Assembly: GCA_020402745.1 (NCBI GenBank)
Contig: JADBYZ010000001.1
Coordinates: 372,001 to 436,000, forward strand
Direction: 5' to 3'
From: Phenylobacterium sp.
Lineage (GTDB): Bacteria > Pseudomonadota > Alphaproteobacteria > Caulobacterales > Caulobacteraceae
DNA length: 64,000 nt
Below, in pieces: positions 48,336-57,965 of the stretch (positions are counted from its first letter, which is position 1; every line of letters begins with the position of its first letter). A program made the position numbers and the translations under genes. Below the pieces are notes generated by a model that worked only from the letters and a program-made list of their open reading frames with translations, was not told the origin of the DNA and did not search any database.

Positions 48336-49648
48336 GATCGCCCCCCGCCCGACCGCTTCGCGCGCATTCCGGACCAGCGCTCCAGCCGCTCGCGCACCCG
48401 GGCCTCCGAGCCCTCGCCTCGCGGTTCGTAGAAGGTCCGGCGTCCCATCCCTTCAGGAAAGTAGTCCTGGCCGGAAAAGCCACCCTCGGCGTCGTGGTCG
48501 TAGACATAGCCCTCGCCGTAGCCGAGCGACTTCATCAGGCGCGTCGGAGCGTTCAGGATGTGGGCAGGCGGCGGCAGGGATCCGGTCTCCCGGGCGGCTT
48601 TCCGGGCGCGATTGAAGGCCGAGTAGACGGCGTTGGACTTGGGGGCGCAGGCCAGGTGGAGGGTCAGTTGGGCCAGAGCGAGTTCACCCTCCGGCGAGCC
48701 GAGATGCTCGTAGGCCTCCCGGGCGGCGTTGGCCAGGACGAGCGACATGGGATCCGCCGAGCCGATATCCTCCATGGCGGTCCGGACCAACCGGCGGGCG
48801 ATGAAGAGCGGCTCCTCACCGCCCTCGAGCATGCGGGCGAGCCAGTAAAGGGCGGCGTCGGGATCGGAGCCCCTTATCGACTTGTGAAGGGCGGAAATGA
48901 GGTTGTAGTGCCCCTCTCGGTCCTTGTCGTAGGCCGGGCTCCGCTTTTGGAGGAGGCGCCCTAGAGCGGCCGGATCCAGGGGCGTCGCCGAGTCGATGCC
49001 GAAGAGCGTCTCGGCCAGGGTCAGCAGGTAGCGTCCATCGCCATCCGCCAGGGCGACCAGGGCCGACCGGGCGGCCTCGGTGAGGGGAAGCGCCCGCCCC
49101 TCGGCGGCCTCGGCGCGCGCCAGGAGGGCCTCCTGGGCGGGCTCGTCCAGCCGCCTCAGGACAAAGACCTGGCAGCGGGACAAGAGGGCCCCGTTCAGCT
49201 CGAAGGACGGGTTCTCGGTGGTGGCCCCCACCAGGGTGACCACCCCCTCCTCCACCCAGGGCAGGAAGCCGTCCTGCTGGGCCCGGTTGAAGCGGTGGAT
49301 CTCGTCCACGAAGAGCAGGGTGGCTTGCCCGGCCTGCCTCCGGACACGGGCCTGCTCGAAGGCCTTCTTCAGGTCCGCCACCCCGGAGAAGACGGCGGAA
49401 ATCTGCTGGAACTCGTAGCCGGCCGCCTGCGCCAGCAGCCGGGCGATGGTGGTCTTTCCGACCCCGGGAGGCCCCCAGAGCACCATGGAGGCCAGCCGGC
49501 GACTGGCCGCCATCCGCCCGATGGGCCCCTCGGCCGACAGGAGGTGGTCCTGGCCCGCGACCTCGCCCAGCGTCCGCGGCCGCAGGCGCTCGGCCAGGGG
49601 CGCGGGGTTGGGCGACGTCAGGCCCGCAGCTTCGAACAGGTCGGCCAT
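48332..49648 (-). CDS. rarA: replication-associated recombination protein RarA (MgsA)
   Basis: This AAA+ ATPase of 438 residues acts at stalled replication forks. Walker A is WGPPGVGKTTIARLLAQ, Walker B LLFVDEIHRFNRAQQDGFLPW, sensor 1 LVGATTENPSFELNGALLSR, and the C-terminal tetramerisation part contains SALHKSIRGSDPDAALYWLARMLEGGEEPLFIARR. It is 31 bases downstream of the Deg protease gene and overlaps the acetyltransferase gene downstream. Confidence 0.96.
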   Translation of the reverse strand: MADLFEAAGLTSPNPAPLAERLRPRTLGEVAGQDHLLSAEGPIGRMAASRRLASMVLWGPPGVGKTTIARLLAQAAGYEFQQISAVFSGVADLKKAFEQARVRRQAGQATLLFVDEIHRFNRAQQDGFLPWVEEGVVTLVGATTENPSFELNGALLSRCQVFVLRRLDEPAQEALLARAEAAEGRALPLTEAARSALVALADGDGRYLLTLAETLFGIDSATPLDPAALGRLLQKRSPAYDKDREGHYNLISALHKSIRGSDPDAALYWLARMLEGGEEPLFIARRLVRTAMEDIGSADPMSLVLANAAREAYEHLGSPEGELALAQLTLHLACAPKSNAVYSAFNRARKAARETGSLPPPAHILNAPTRLMKSLGYGEGYVYDHDAEGGFSGQDYFPEGMGRRTFYEPRGEGSEARVRERLERWSGMRAKRSGGGRS

Positions 49649-49679
49649 GCTGGCAGACTAGCCGCTTCGCGGGGCCGGG

Positions 49680-51095
49680 TCAGGTCCGGAAATTGGCCGT
49701 GATCTCGCGGTCGCCCCGCAGGATCGTCACCTGCCAGGCTCCGGCGGGTGCGGCCAGGGCGCCCCTGAGGTCAGAAACTGTGGCGATGTCGCGCCCATTG
49801 ACCTTCCGCACCACGTCCCCGGGACGGAGACCCGCGTTCATGGCGAAGCCCCGGGAGATGTTGATGATCAGGACCCCGCGGGCGGCGAAGGGGTCCACCC
49901 CGAGTTCATCAGCCACGGCGGGCGAAACATTGACCACGGTGGCGCCCTGGAAAGGGTTGCGCCCTTCCACCTGCCAGTCGTCGCGGGCCGGTCGGGCCGG
50001 CGGCGTCTCGGCGCGGAGGTTGGCGGAGATCAGCCCCTCGCCTCGGCGCACGCTGAGCTTGAGCACCTCGCCGGGGCGGGCGGCGCCGACTGCGAAGGCG
50101 ACGGCTGCGGGATCCGCCGCTGGGCGTCCATTGACGGACTGGATGACGTCCCCCGACCGGAGCCCGGCGCGCTCGGCGGGACCACCGGGCCAGATATCGG
50201 CGACCAGGGCCCCCTGAGGCGTGTCCAACCCAAGGCTGCGGGCGATCTCCGGGGTCACCGGCTGGGTGCGGGCGCCCAGCCAGGAGCGCACGAGCACGTT
50301 CCCGCCGCCGGCCGCCGCCTCGACCACCCGTCGGACCATGGCGGCCGGAATGGCGAAGCCGACTCCCGCGGAGGCCCCGGACCGGGAGATGATGAAGCTG
50401 TTCACTCCGATCAGATCACCGTCCATGTCGATAAGGGCGCCGCCCGAGTTGCCCGGATTGATAGCCGCGTCGGTCTGGATATAGGTCATGGGCGCCCCGC
50501 CCTGCGGGTCCGCCGTCCGGTTGAGGGCGGAGATGATCCCGTTCGTGACCGTCTGGCCGACACCGAAGGGGTCTCCGATGGCCAGGACAAGGTCCCCGAC
50601 CTGGGCGTCGCCGGAATCATCGATGGGCATGACCGGCAGGCGCTCGGAGCCGACGTCGATCTTGAGGACCGCCAGGTCGCCCCGCGGATCCACCAGCAGC
50701 ACCCGGGCCGGGAATTCCCGCCTGTCCGACAGGGCCACGGTGATTTCCCGTCCCCCTTCGACGACGTGGTTGTTAGTGATGATGATCCCATCGGCCCGGA
50801 CGATCACACCGGACCCCAGGGAGCCCTCCACGCGGCTGGGCGGGACCCCCATGCCGAACATCTGCCAGAAGGGATCCACCTGCTGGCGGACCACGCGCTT
50901 GGCCGAGATATTCACCACCGCAGGCGCCGCCCGCTTCACCACCGGGGCGAAGGAAGCCTTCATGTTGAAGGCGTCGGATGGCGCAGCGCGGGTCGGCTGC
51001 GCCAGAGGCGGCGGTTGAGCCTCCGACGGACTCGTCGGCCCAGAGCAGGCGGCGAGCAGAACGAAGGCCGGGAAAAGATAGCGGTGCAGGCGCAT
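49680..51095 (-). CDS. Do/DegP-like serine protease, predicted lipoprotein
   Basis: This periplasmic quality-control protease has 471 residues. The catalytic triad is His110 (TNNHVVEGG), Asp140 (RGDLAVLKID) and Ser217 (NPGNSGGAL), followed by two PDZ domains (about 275-365 and 385-470). The N-terminus has a hydrophobic stretch ending in the lipobox LLAAC, so it is probably anchored by lipid at Cys17, unlike soluble E. coli DegP. The ATG at 51095 has GAGAGGA upstream; a start seven codons earlier is less likely. It lies between the MFS gene and rarA. Confidence 0.94.
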   Translation of the reverse strand: MRLHRYLFPAFVLLAACSGPTSPSEAQPPPLAQPTRAAPSDAFNMKASFAPVVKRAAPAVVNISAKRVVRQQVDPFWQMFGMGVPPSRVEGSLGSGVIVRADGIIITNNHVVEGGREITVALSDRREFPARVLLVDPRGDLAVLKIDVGSERLPVMPIDDSGDAQVGDLVLAIGDPFGVGQTVTNGIISALNRTADPQGGAPMTYIQTDAAINPGNSGGALIDMDGDLIGVNSFIISRSGASAGVGFAIPAAMVRRVVEAAAGGGNVLVRSWLGARTQPVTPEIARSLGLDTPQGALVADIWPGGPAERAGLRSGDVIQSVNGRPAADPAAVAFAVGAARPGEVLKLSVRRGEGLISANLRAETPPARPARDDWQVEGRNPFQGATVVNVSPAVADELGVDPFAARGVLIINISRGFAMNAGLRPGDVVRKVNGRDIATVSDLRGALAAPAGAWQVTILRGDREITANFRT

Positions 51096-51163
51096 GGAAT
51101 TCCTCTCGGTACGCACCCCAGTGATCCCTCAGGTTTTCGGCGCAATCAAGGCGCGCAGCGAGC

Positions 51164-52459
51164 TCAGGTCTTCGAAGGCTCCGAGCCTGCGACTGGCGGG
51201 GTCGGATCGGGCCGGCCAAACCGCCAGGCGACGGCCAGGGCGGCGAACATCAGGGCGGAGGCAATCAGGATAGGCAGTCCCGGCCAGGCCGCCAAGGCCT
51301 CGTACCGCAGGGCGAAGGCGAAGCTGCCGCCGAAGAGGAAGGGGCCAATGATAGTGGCGATCCCGGTCAGGCTCTGGTTGGCCCCCTGGAGACGCCCCTG
51401 CGCCTCCGGGCCAACCCTGCGCGTCATGAGGCCCTGCAAGCCTGGACTGAGAAGATTGCTGAGGGCGAAGACCGGCGCCGCTGCAAGGTAGGCGATGCCG
51501 GTCGGGGCAAGCCCGTAGGCGAGGAAGCCCAGGGCTGCGCCCGCGCAACCGATCAACAGGGCGCCACGCTCGCCTAACCGGCGAACGATAGGGCCCACGG
51601 CGAGGGTCTGCATGAGGATTCCCAGGCCGCCGGTCAGGAACATGGTCAGGCTGATGGTCTGGATGTCCCAGCCGTACCGGTGCCCCGTGTAGAGGACGAA
51701 GATCGCCGGCAGGACGTTATGGGCGATCTGGAACAGGAAGCCGACGGTGGCCAGGCCGACCAGCCGGCCCTGTTCCCGAAGGAACTGCAGCGATCCCACG
51801 GGATTGGCGCGACGCCAGTCGAACCGGGCACTGCGCCTGTCCAGCGGAAGGGACTCGGGGAGGACGAACAGGCCGTAGAGGAAGTTCAGGAAGGCCAGGG
51901 CGCCCGCGACGGCGAAGGGCAGCCGGATGGCGAAGTCCCCGACCAGCGACTCCATGAAGGGACCCGCCAGAAATCCGCCCAGGACCGGACCGATCAGGAA
52001 GCCAAAGCCGAAGGACGCACCCATGAAGCCGAAGTACCGGGCCCGCTCCTCGGGAGGCGTGACGTCGGCAACATAGGCGTTGGCGGTCGAAAAGCTCGCC
52101 GCCGTCATGCCGTTCACGATCCGCGCCAGGAAGAGCCACATCAGGTTCGGCGCGAAGACCAGGAAGAGGAAGTCGAAGGCCAGGCCCAGGAAAGAGATCA
52201 GCAGCACCGGCCGGCGTCCGATCCGGTCCGAGAGAACGCCCAGGATCGGCCCGAAGATGAACTGCATCAGGCCCCAGACAGCCCCGAAGACCATATTCCA
52301 CTCGGCCGCAGAGGCGGTGTCACCGCCCGCGAACTCCTTGATGAGAGCGGGAAGGACCGGAATGGTCACGCCAAACGAAACGGCGTTCAGAAGGGCGGAC
52401 GCAAAGATGAAGCCGAACGCGGCCTTGCGGCCGGTGGGCGTCGAATGAGTTGTGGTCAT
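51164..52459 (-). CDS. MFS transporter, TCR/Tet family (tetracycline-type efflux)
   Basis: This 12-helix drug/proton antiporter of the major facilitator superfamily has 431 residues. The conserved loop 2-3 motif is GVLSDRIGRRPVLL, with VFGAVWGLMQFIFGPILG before it and FLARIVNGMTAASFSTANAYVADVTPPEERARYFG after it. This is the TCR/Tet subgroup layout, as in TetA and many chromosomal relatives with unknown substrates. The ATG at 52459 is preferred. It stands between rplQ's terminator and the Deg protease gene. It should not be read as proof of tetracycline resistance. Confidence 0.9.
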   Translation of the reverse strand: MTTTHSTPTGRKAAFGFIFASALLNAVSFGVTIPVLPALIKEFAGGDTASAAEWNMVFGAVWGLMQFIFGPILGVLSDRIGRRPVLLISFLGLAFDFLFLVFAPNLMWLFLARIVNGMTAASFSTANAYVADVTPPEERARYFGFMGASFGFGFLIGPVLGGFLAGPFMESLVGDFAIRLPFAVAGALAFLNFLYGLFVLPESLPLDRRSARFDWRRANPVGSLQFLREQGRLVGLATVGFLFQIAHNVLPAIFVLYTGHRYGWDIQTISLTMFLTGGLGILMQTLAVGPIVRRLGERGALLIGCAGAALGFLAYGLAPTGIAYLAAAPVFALSNLLSPGLQGLMTRRVGPEAQGRLQGANQSLTGIATIIGPFLFGGSFAFALRYEALAAWPGLPILIASALMFAALAVAWRFGRPDPTPPVAGSEPSKT

Positions 52460-52525
52460 GGTCCCGGATCCCCTTGCACGAACCTTGGCCCGTTGGCCGC
52501 CGCCCTGCAACCCGCCGAGACGAAG

Positions 52526-52550
52526 AGACCCCGGCGCAAGGCCGGGGTCT
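52526..52550 (-). terminator. intrinsic terminator of the ribosomal protein operon
   Basis: A perfect 10-bp stem, AGACCCCGGC (52526-52535) with GCCGGGGTCT (52541-52550) and a GCAAG loop, lies 29 bases after the rplQ stop. On the minus strand CTTCGTCTCGG follows, so the T tract is poor; the stem itself is very stable. Confidence 0.72.
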
Positions 52551-52579
52551 GGAGCCCTCTTACGAAGACTGAGCCGGGA

Positions 52580-52996
52580 TCAGGCGTCGGCGAAAGCCGA
52601 GGTCTGCACGGGCCCGGAATCCTTGCCCTTCTCGGAAGGATCGCGGTCCACGAATTCGATCACCGCCATGGCGGCGTTGTCGCCGTAGCGGAAGCCCGCC
52701 TTGAGGACACGGGTGTAGCCGCCGCGGCGCTCGGCGTAGCGGGGGCCAAGGGTGGCGAAGAGCTTGCCGACCTGTTCCACGTCGCGGATCTGGCTGATGG
52801 CCTGACGGCGGGCGTGCAGATCGCCACGCTTGGCGAGGGTGACCAGCTTCTCGACGACGGGCCGCAGTTCTTTGGCCTTCGGCAGGGTCGTGACGATCTG
52901 CTCATGCTTGATGAGGCTCGCGGCCATGTTGGCGAACATGGCTGTCCTGTGGGCGCTCGTCCGTCCCAGCTTGCGGTGCGCATTACCGTGGCGCAT
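52580..52996 (-). CDS. rplQ: 50S ribosomal protein L17
   Basis: This 138-residue protein begins [34 protein letters not shown], the L17 signature, and contains [25 protein letters not shown]. It is the last gene of the alpha operon, 46 bases after rpoA, and is followed by a strong hairpin. The C-terminal tail ([10 protein letters not shown]) is a short acidic-neutral extension. Confidence 0.98.
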   Translation of the reverse strand: MRHGNAHRKLGRTSAHRTAMFANMAASLIKHEQIVTTLPKAKELRPVVEKLVTLAKRGDLHARRQAISQIRDVEQVGKLFATLGPRYAERRGGYTRVLKAGFRYGDNAAMAVIEFVDRDPSEKGKDSGPVQTSAFADA

Positions 52997-53042
52997 GGCG
53001 ATCTCTCCTCGGAGGCGGGGCGTCTCGCGACGCGCCGCAGGA

Positions 53043-54059
53043 TTACATCTGGTCTTCGAACTTCTTGGCCAGCTCTTCGATGTTCTCAGGCGGCCAGTTG
53101 GGGACGTCCATGCCGAGATGCAGGTTCATGCCGGCGAGCACTTCCTTGATCTCGTTCAGCGACTTGCGGCCGAAGTTCGGGGTGCGGAGCATCTCCGCCT
53201 CCGTCTTCTGGATCAGGTCGCCAATGTAGACGATATTGTCGTTCTTCAAGCAGTTGGCCGAGCGGACCGACAGCTCGAGTTCGTCGACCTTCTTCAGCAG
53301 GGCCGGGTTGAACGGCAGTTCGGGCTTGGAGTCGGAGTCTGACTTCTTCTTGGGCTCTTCGAAGGTGATGAAGAGCTGCAGCTGGTCCTGAAGGATCCGG
53401 GCGGCGTAGGCCACGGCGTCCACAGGCGAGACCGCGCCGTTGGTTTCAACCTCAATGATCAGCTTGTCGTAGTCCAGGCTCTGACCCTGACGGGTCGGCT
53501 CGACCCGGTAGGCGACACGCTTGACGGGCGAGTAAAGGCTGTCGACAGCGATCAGGCCGATCGGCGCGTCCTCGGGACGGTTCATTTCGGCGGGCACATA
53601 GCCTTTGCCATTCTGGACCGTGAACTCCATCCGAACGCTGGCGCCCTCGTCGAGCGTACAGAGCACATGCTCGGGGTTCAGGATCTCGATATCCGCCCCT
53701 GTCTCAATCTGCCGAGCGGTCACAGGCCCGGGGCCCTGTGCGCGCAGGGTCATCCGACGGATACCCTCGGCGTGCATGCGCAGACCCAGTTGCTTGATGT
53801 TCAGGACGATGTCGACGACGTCCTCGCGAACACCTTCCAGAGAAGAGAACTCATGGACGACCCCGTCGATCTGCACAGCCGTCACCGCAGCGCCCTGCAG
53901 CGATGAGAGAAGGACCCGACGCAAGCTATTGCCCAGGGTGACGCCGAAACCGCGCTCGAGGGGCTCGGCCACCAGCCGCGCCTTGCGAGCGGGGTCGGCG
54001 CCTAGCTCGATAGCCGGCTTCTCGGGGCGAATGAGTTCGTTCCAGTTTCTTTCAATCAC
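53043..54059 (-). CDS. rpoA: RNA polymerase alpha subunit
   Basis: This 338-residue subunit scaffolds RNA polymerase assembly. The N-terminal dimerisation domain includes [36 protein letters not shown] linker follows (about 240-255), then the C-terminal DNA/activator-binding domain ([48 protein letters not shown]). It has the expected place between rpsK and rplQ. Confidence 0.99.
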   Translation of the reverse strand: MIERNWNELIRPEKPAIELGADPARKARLVAEPLERGFGVTLGNSLRRVLLSSLQGAAVTAVQIDGVVHEFSSLEGVREDVVDIVLNIKQLGLRMHAEGIRRMTLRAQGPGPVTARQIETGADIEILNPEHVLCTLDEGASVRMEFTVQNGKGYVPAEMNRPEDAPIGLIAVDSLYSPVKRVAYRVEPTRQGQSLDYDKLIIEVETNGAVSPVDAVAYAARILQDQLQLFITFEEPKKKSDSDSKPELPFNPALLKKVDELELSVRSANCLKNDNIVYIGDLIQKTEAEMLRTPNFGRKSLNEIKEVLAGMNLHLGMDVPNWPPENIEELAKKFEDQM

Positions 54060-54138
54060 GGATGAATGTCCCTCGAACGCAGGATCGACGGACGCGGAGA
54101 GCGCAGTCCATCGAAGGAGAAATGCGATATCTTACGGC

Positions 54139-54528
54139 TTAGACCCGCCGCCGCTTCGGCGGGCGGCATCCATTGTGCGGGATGGGTGTCACGTCGCGGA
54201 TCGTCGTGATCGTCATTCCAACGGCCTGGAGCGCCCGAAGGGCGGACTCGCGGCCGGACCCCGGGCCGGACACGTTGACCTCAAGGGTCTTCACCCCATG
54301 CTCAGCGGCCTTCCGGCCGGCGTCCTCGGCGGCCATCTGGGCGGCGTAGGGCGTGGACTTCCGGGAGCCCTTGAACCCCATCATGCCGGCGGAGGACCAG
54401 GAGATGGCGTTCCCCTGCGCGTCCGTGATGGTGATCATGGTGTTGTTGAACGAGGCGTTCACGTGCGCCACGCCGGAGGTGATGTTCTTGCGTTCGCGCT
54501 TTTTGACGCGAGCCGGTTCCTTGGCCAT
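54139..54528 (-). CDS. rpsK: 30S ribosomal protein S11
   Basis: This 129-residue platform protein carries [43 protein letters not shown] and the end [15 protein letters not shown]. It lies 12 bases after rpsM and 79 bases before rpoA in the alpha operon. Confidence 0.98.
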   Translation of the reverse strand: MAKEPARVKKRERKNITSGVAHVNASFNNTMITITDAQGNAISWSSAGMMGFKGSRKSTPYAAQMAAEDAGRKAAEHGVKTLEVNVSGPGSGRESALRALQAVGMTITTIRDVTPIPHNGCRPPKRRRV

Positions 54529-54540
54529 CGCTTGGTTCTC

Positions 54541-54909
54541 TTACTTTTTCTTGCCGGCGATCGGCTTAGCCGGACCCTTGCGGGTCCGGGCGTTGGTATG
54601 GGTGCGCTGACCGCGGACCGGGAGGCCCTTGCGGTGACGCAGCCCCCGGTAACAGGCCAGGTCCATCAGCCTCTTGATGTTGACGGCGGTGTCGCGGCGC
54701 AGGTCGCCCTCGACCGTGTAGTCACGGTCGATGGTCTCACGGATCTGCAGGACCTCGGCGTCGCTCAACTGATTGACGCGTCGGGAATCCTCGATTCCAA
54801 CCTTGCTCACGATCTCGGCGGCCTTGGCCTGACCGATGCCATGAATGTACTGAAGCGCGATCACAACGCGCTTGTTCGTGGGGATGTTTACGCCGGCGAT
54901 ACGGGCCAC
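54541..54909 (-). CDS. rpsM: 30S ribosomal protein S13
   Basis: This 122-residue head protein contains [55 protein letters not shown] and a basic tail. The GTG at 54909 replaces the frequent ATG; it has GGAGAG 8 bases upstream and gives the standard length, whereas the upstream ATG at 54930 would add seven atypical residues. It follows adk after a 220-base gap. Confidence 0.97.
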   Translation of the reverse strand: MARIAGVNIPTNKRVVIALQYIHGIGQAKAAEIVSKVGIEDSRRVNQLSDAEVLQIRETIDRDYTVEGDLRRDTAVNIKRLMDLACYRGLRHRKGLPVRGQRTHTNARTRKGPAKPIAGKKK

Positions 54910-55004
54910 GTCTGATGCTCTCCTAGTCACGCAAAGATGCGCGAGCGTCGCCCTGACCGGGTCAAAAGGCCAGAACGTCCCTCGCGCGTTTCGCGGAAGG
55001 GCCT

Positions 55005-55033
55005 CGTGTATGGAATTGTTCCCTCCGCGTCAA
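55005..55033 (-). promoter_or_regulatory. possible internal promoter ahead of rpsM
   Basis: On the minus strand TTGACG (55028-55033) is followed by a 17-base spacer and TACACG (55005-55010). It lies in the 220-base gap between adk and rpsM and would allow separate expression of rpsM-rpsK-rpoA-rplQ. The -10 is weak. Confidence 0.35.
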
Positions 55034-55129
55034 TGGCATGGGCGCCATTTTTCATCTCGAAGATCGATACCCAGAGAGGGCTTCCGACGATCTAGGCCCC
55101 ACCTTGGCCCCGGAAACGGAAACCTGTCC

Positions 55130-55696
55130 TCAGAGACCCGCCAGCGCGCCGTCGATGGCCGCCGCGACAGTATCGACCGACCCCATCCCATCGATCTCAA
55201 CCAACTTTCCTGCGGCCAGGTAGTAGGGGATGAGCGGCGCGGTCTGGGCGTTGTAGGCGTCCAGCCGAACTCTGAAGCTGTCCGGATTATCGTCCGGACG
55301 TCCAGATTCCGCGAAGCGTCCTGCGATCCGCCGGGTCAGCGCTTCGTCATCGACCTTGAGGCGGAGGACAAGGTCGATACCGCCGCCCCTTCCCCTAAGC
55401 ATGGTGTCGAGGGCCCTGGCTTGGGCGACGGTGCGGGGGAAGCCGTCAAAGATTGCGCCCCCGGCGGCCTCAGCTTCCGGAAGACGATCTTCAATCAGGG
55501 CGATGACGATTTCGTCGGTGACAAGCTCGCCGCGCTGCATGACGCCTTCGACCCGCTTGCCCAGCTCCGAGCCAGAGGCGATCGCAGCGCGGAGCATATC
55601 TCCGGTGGAGAGCTGAACCATGTTGCGGGTCTCAACAAGCCGCTTGGCCTGGGTGCCCTTACCCGCCGCCGGAGGGCCGAAAAGGATAAGGTTCAT
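55130..55696 (-). CDS. adk: adenylate kinase (short form)
   Basis: This cytoplasmic enzyme interconverts ATP, AMP and ADP. The 188-residue protein has the P-loop GPPAAGKGTQAKRL (Ala where most have Gly), the AMP-binding STGDMLRAAIASGSELGK, and FDGFPRTVAQARALD. The length indicates the short lid form without a zinc-binding LID domain, usual in alphaproteobacteria. The ATG at 55696 follows GGGGAG. It occupies the place between secY and rpsM. Confidence 0.97.
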   Translation of the reverse strand: MNLILFGPPAAGKGTQAKRLVETRNMVQLSTGDMLRAAIASGSELGKRVEGVMQRGELVTDEIVIALIEDRLPEAEAAGGAIFDGFPRTVAQARALDTMLRGRGGGIDLVLRLKVDDEALTRRIAGRFAESGRPDDNPDSFRVRLDAYNAQTAPLIPYYLAAGKLVEIDGMGSVDTVAAAIDGALAGL

Positions 55697-55752
55697 TTGC
55701 GCCACTCCCCGCCGTCCGACCCTGTCTCAGCCCGCCAACCCCTGGCGCCCGT

Positions 55753-57102
55753 CTAGCGCGCTCGCCCGCCCCGAAGACGGGACTTGCGAATGAGGCCTTC
55801 GTACTGGTGTGAGAGTAGATGAGACTGGATTTGGGTCACTGTGTCCATTGTCACGCTGACCACGATCAAGATTGAGGTGCCGCCGAGATAGAAAGGCGCC
55901 TGGTAGAAGGCGATCAGAGCCTCCGGCAGGAGGCAGACGGCGGTGATGTAGGCCGCGCCGATCACGGTCAAGCGCGTGAGGACATGGTCGAGGTAGGCGG
56001 CTGTCTTCTTGCCAGGAGATATCCCGGGGATGAACCCGCCGTACTTGCGGAGATTCTCGGCGGTCTCGTCCGGATTGAACACGATGGAGGTATAAAAAAA
56101 GCAGAAGAAGACGATCAGCGCCCCGTAGAAAATCATGAAAACGGGCTGTCCGTGCTGCAGCTGCGCCACGGCGCCTGGCAACCATTGAAGCCCCTGGGGC
56201 AGGTTAGCCGTTGCTAGGAATCCCATCGCGGTGGCCGGGAGCAGCAGGAGCGACGAGGCGAAGATCGGGGGGATGACCCCGGCGGTGTTGACCTTCAGCG
56301 GCAGGAATGAGCTTTCGCCACCAACCATCCGGTTACCCTGCTGGCGTTTCGGGTACTGGACGAGGATGCGGCGCTGCGAGCGCTCCATGAAGACGATGGC
56401 GAAAACGACCGCGACCGCTAGGAGGAGGATCACCACGCCTCCGAAGCTGGAGACCTGGCCGGTCCTCATGACCGTCAGAAGCTGCATTACACCCGTGGGG
56501 AGCCCGGCGACGATCCCCGCGAAAATGATCAGAGAGACGCCGTTACCGACACCCCGGCTGGTGATCTGTTCGCCCATCCACATCAGCAGCATGGTGCCGC
56601 CGGTCAGGGTCACGATCGTCGAGAGGGTGAAGAAAGGTCCAGGATTCACCACGAGGCCGGGACTGGCCTGAAGACTCGCGGCAATGGCCGCCGCCTGGAC
56701 GACGGCCAGCACCACCGTGAGGTAGCGAGTATACTGATTGAGCGTCTTACGCCCAGCTTCTCCGCCTTCCTTTCGCAGCTTCTCCCACGGCGGATAAACA
56801 GCGCCGAGAAGCTGAACGATGATCGACGCCGAGATGTAAGGTCCGACGTTGAGGGCAAAGACGGCCATCCGTTCCACGGCGCCGCCAGAGAAAAGATTGA
56901 ACATACCCAGCAGGCCCTGGGCCTGCCCCTGGAAGGCCGCCGCAAAGGCGGCGGCGTCGATCCCCGGGATGGGCAGGTAGGTTCCCAGTCGATAGACGAC
57001 CAGCACCATCAGCGTGAAGAGAATCCGCTTATGAAGCTCTGTCGCCTTCTGGAAGGCGCCGAAGTTCAGATTGGCAGCTAGCTGCTCAGCGGCCGAAGCC
57101 AT
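55753..57102 (-). CDS. secY: Sec translocase subunit SecY
   Basis: This 449-residue channel of the protein export machine has ten membrane helices. It shows RIFFTLM-like start residues RILFTLMVLVVYRLGTYLPIPG, a plug region with GLLGMFNLFSGGAVERM, ERSQRRILVQYPKRQ in the cytosolic loop and YYALIVFF-like helix FYGALIVFFCFFYTSIVF. It is 80 bases after rplO and 56 bases before adk, the usual order in alphaproteobacteria. Confidence 0.98.
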   Translation of the reverse strand: MASAAEQLAANLNFGAFQKATELHKRILFTLMVLVVYRLGTYLPIPGIDAAAFAAAFQGQAQGLLGMFNLFSGGAVERMAVFALNVGPYISASIIVQLLGAVYPPWEKLRKEGGEAGRKTLNQYTRYLTVVLAVVQAAAIAASLQASPGLVVNPGPFFTLSTIVTLTGGTMLLMWMGEQITSRGVGNGVSLIIFAGIVAGLPTGVMQLLTVMRTGQVSSFGGVVILLLAVAVVFAIVFMERSQRRILVQYPKRQQGNRMVGGESSFLPLKVNTAGVIPPIFASSLLLLPATAMGFLATANLPQGLQWLPGAVAQLQHGQPVFMIFYGALIVFFCFFYTSIVFNPDETAENLRKYGGFIPGISPGKKTAAYLDHVLTRLTVIGAAYITAVCLLPEALIAFYQAPFYLGGTSILIVVSVTMDTVTQIQSHLLSHQYEGLIRKSRLRGGRAR

Positions 57103-57182
57103 GGGACGCCCTCACTGATGACTGGTCCAAGATAGGAGGTGGTCGGCGGACTGTCAGCCCTTGCCGGTCCACGACCGCCGGA

Positions 57183-57695
57183 TCAGGCGCGGACCTTTTT
57201 CTGCAGCTTCCCCTTGGGCTCGCCGGTATCGACGGGGGCGGTGGTCGTGACGGAGCCGCCAGCCTTCTCCACTGCCGCCTTGGCGGCGGCCGAAGCGGCG
57301 TAGACGGTGAGGTTGAGCTTGGCCTTGAGTTCACCCTTGCCCAGCAGCTTCACCCCGTCCAGGGGGCGACGGATCACACCTGCGGCGACCAAGGCCGCTG
57401 CATCCACGGGCGCTTTGGCGTCCAGCTTCCCAGCCGCCACCGCCTGTTCCAGGCGCCAGAGGTTGACCTCCGCGAACTCCAGGGCAAACGGATTGTTGAA
57501 GCCGCGCTTCGGCATCCGCATGTGCAGCGGCATCTGGCCGCCCTCGAAACCGGCGATGGACACCCCTGTCCGGGACTTCTGGCCCTTGACGCCGCGACCG
57601 GCGGTCTTGCCCTTACCCGAGCCCGGGCCGCGGCCGACGCGCATGCGGCCCTTCACGGAACCGGGGCGCGGGGCGAGTTCATTGAGCTTGGTCAT
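57183..57695 (-). CDS. rplO: 50S ribosomal protein L15
   Basis: This 170-residue protein starts [42 protein letters not shown], the L15 Gly/Arg-rich N-terminus, and contains [19 protein letters not shown]. The alanine-rich C-terminus is some 15-20 residues longer than in E. coli. It is 88 bases after rpmD. Confidence 0.98.
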   Translation of the reverse strand: MTKLNELAPRPGSVKGRMRVGRGPGSGKGKTAGRGVKGQKSRTGVSIAGFEGGQMPLHMRMPKRGFNNPFALEFAEVNLWRLEQAVAAGKLDAKAPVDAAALVAAGVIRRPLDGVKLLGKGELKAKLNLTVYAASAAAKAAVEKAGGSVTTTAPVDTGEPKGKLQKKVRA

Positions 57696-57783
57696 GGGCG
57701 CCTCTCTCCTGAGATCTGTCGCCGGGCAAAGGCCCGACTCGGCTGTGACGGGGTCGAAGGCGGGACCAGAGCCCCGCCGGAAG

Positions 57784-57963
57784 TCAGGCGGACACCACCT
57801 CGACCAGGTGGTGGACCTTGGCGATCATGCCCCGCACGGACGGCGTGTCGTCTAGGGTTGAGACACGACCAATACGGTTGAGGCCCAGGCCCACGAGGGT
57901 CGCGCGCTGGTCCTTCTTGCGCCGGATGGGGCTGGCGATCTGACGAACGGTGACCTTGGTCAT
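57784..57963 (-). CDS. rpmD: 50S ribosomal protein L30
   Basis: This small 59-residue protein reads [33 protein letters not shown], the L30 pattern, ending in a conserved [14 protein letters not shown] use the ATG at 57963 because GGAG lies 7 bases upstream; an ATG two codons earlier overlaps the rpsE stop. Confidence 0.96.
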   Translation of the reverse strand: MTKVTVRQIASPIRRKKDQRATLVGLGLNRIGRVSTLDDTPSVRGMIAKVHHLVEVVSA

Positions 57964-57965
57964 GC

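Noticed and set aside
51164-52459. Reading the MFS gene as a tetracycline resistance determinant
   Set aside because: The sequence supports only the TCR/Tet subgroup of MFS exporters. Chromosomal members often have other substrates.
51680-53149. A 489-codon open frame on the plus strand
   Set aside because: It runs across the MFS gene, the terminator and rplQ in antisense and has a low-complexity charged composition.
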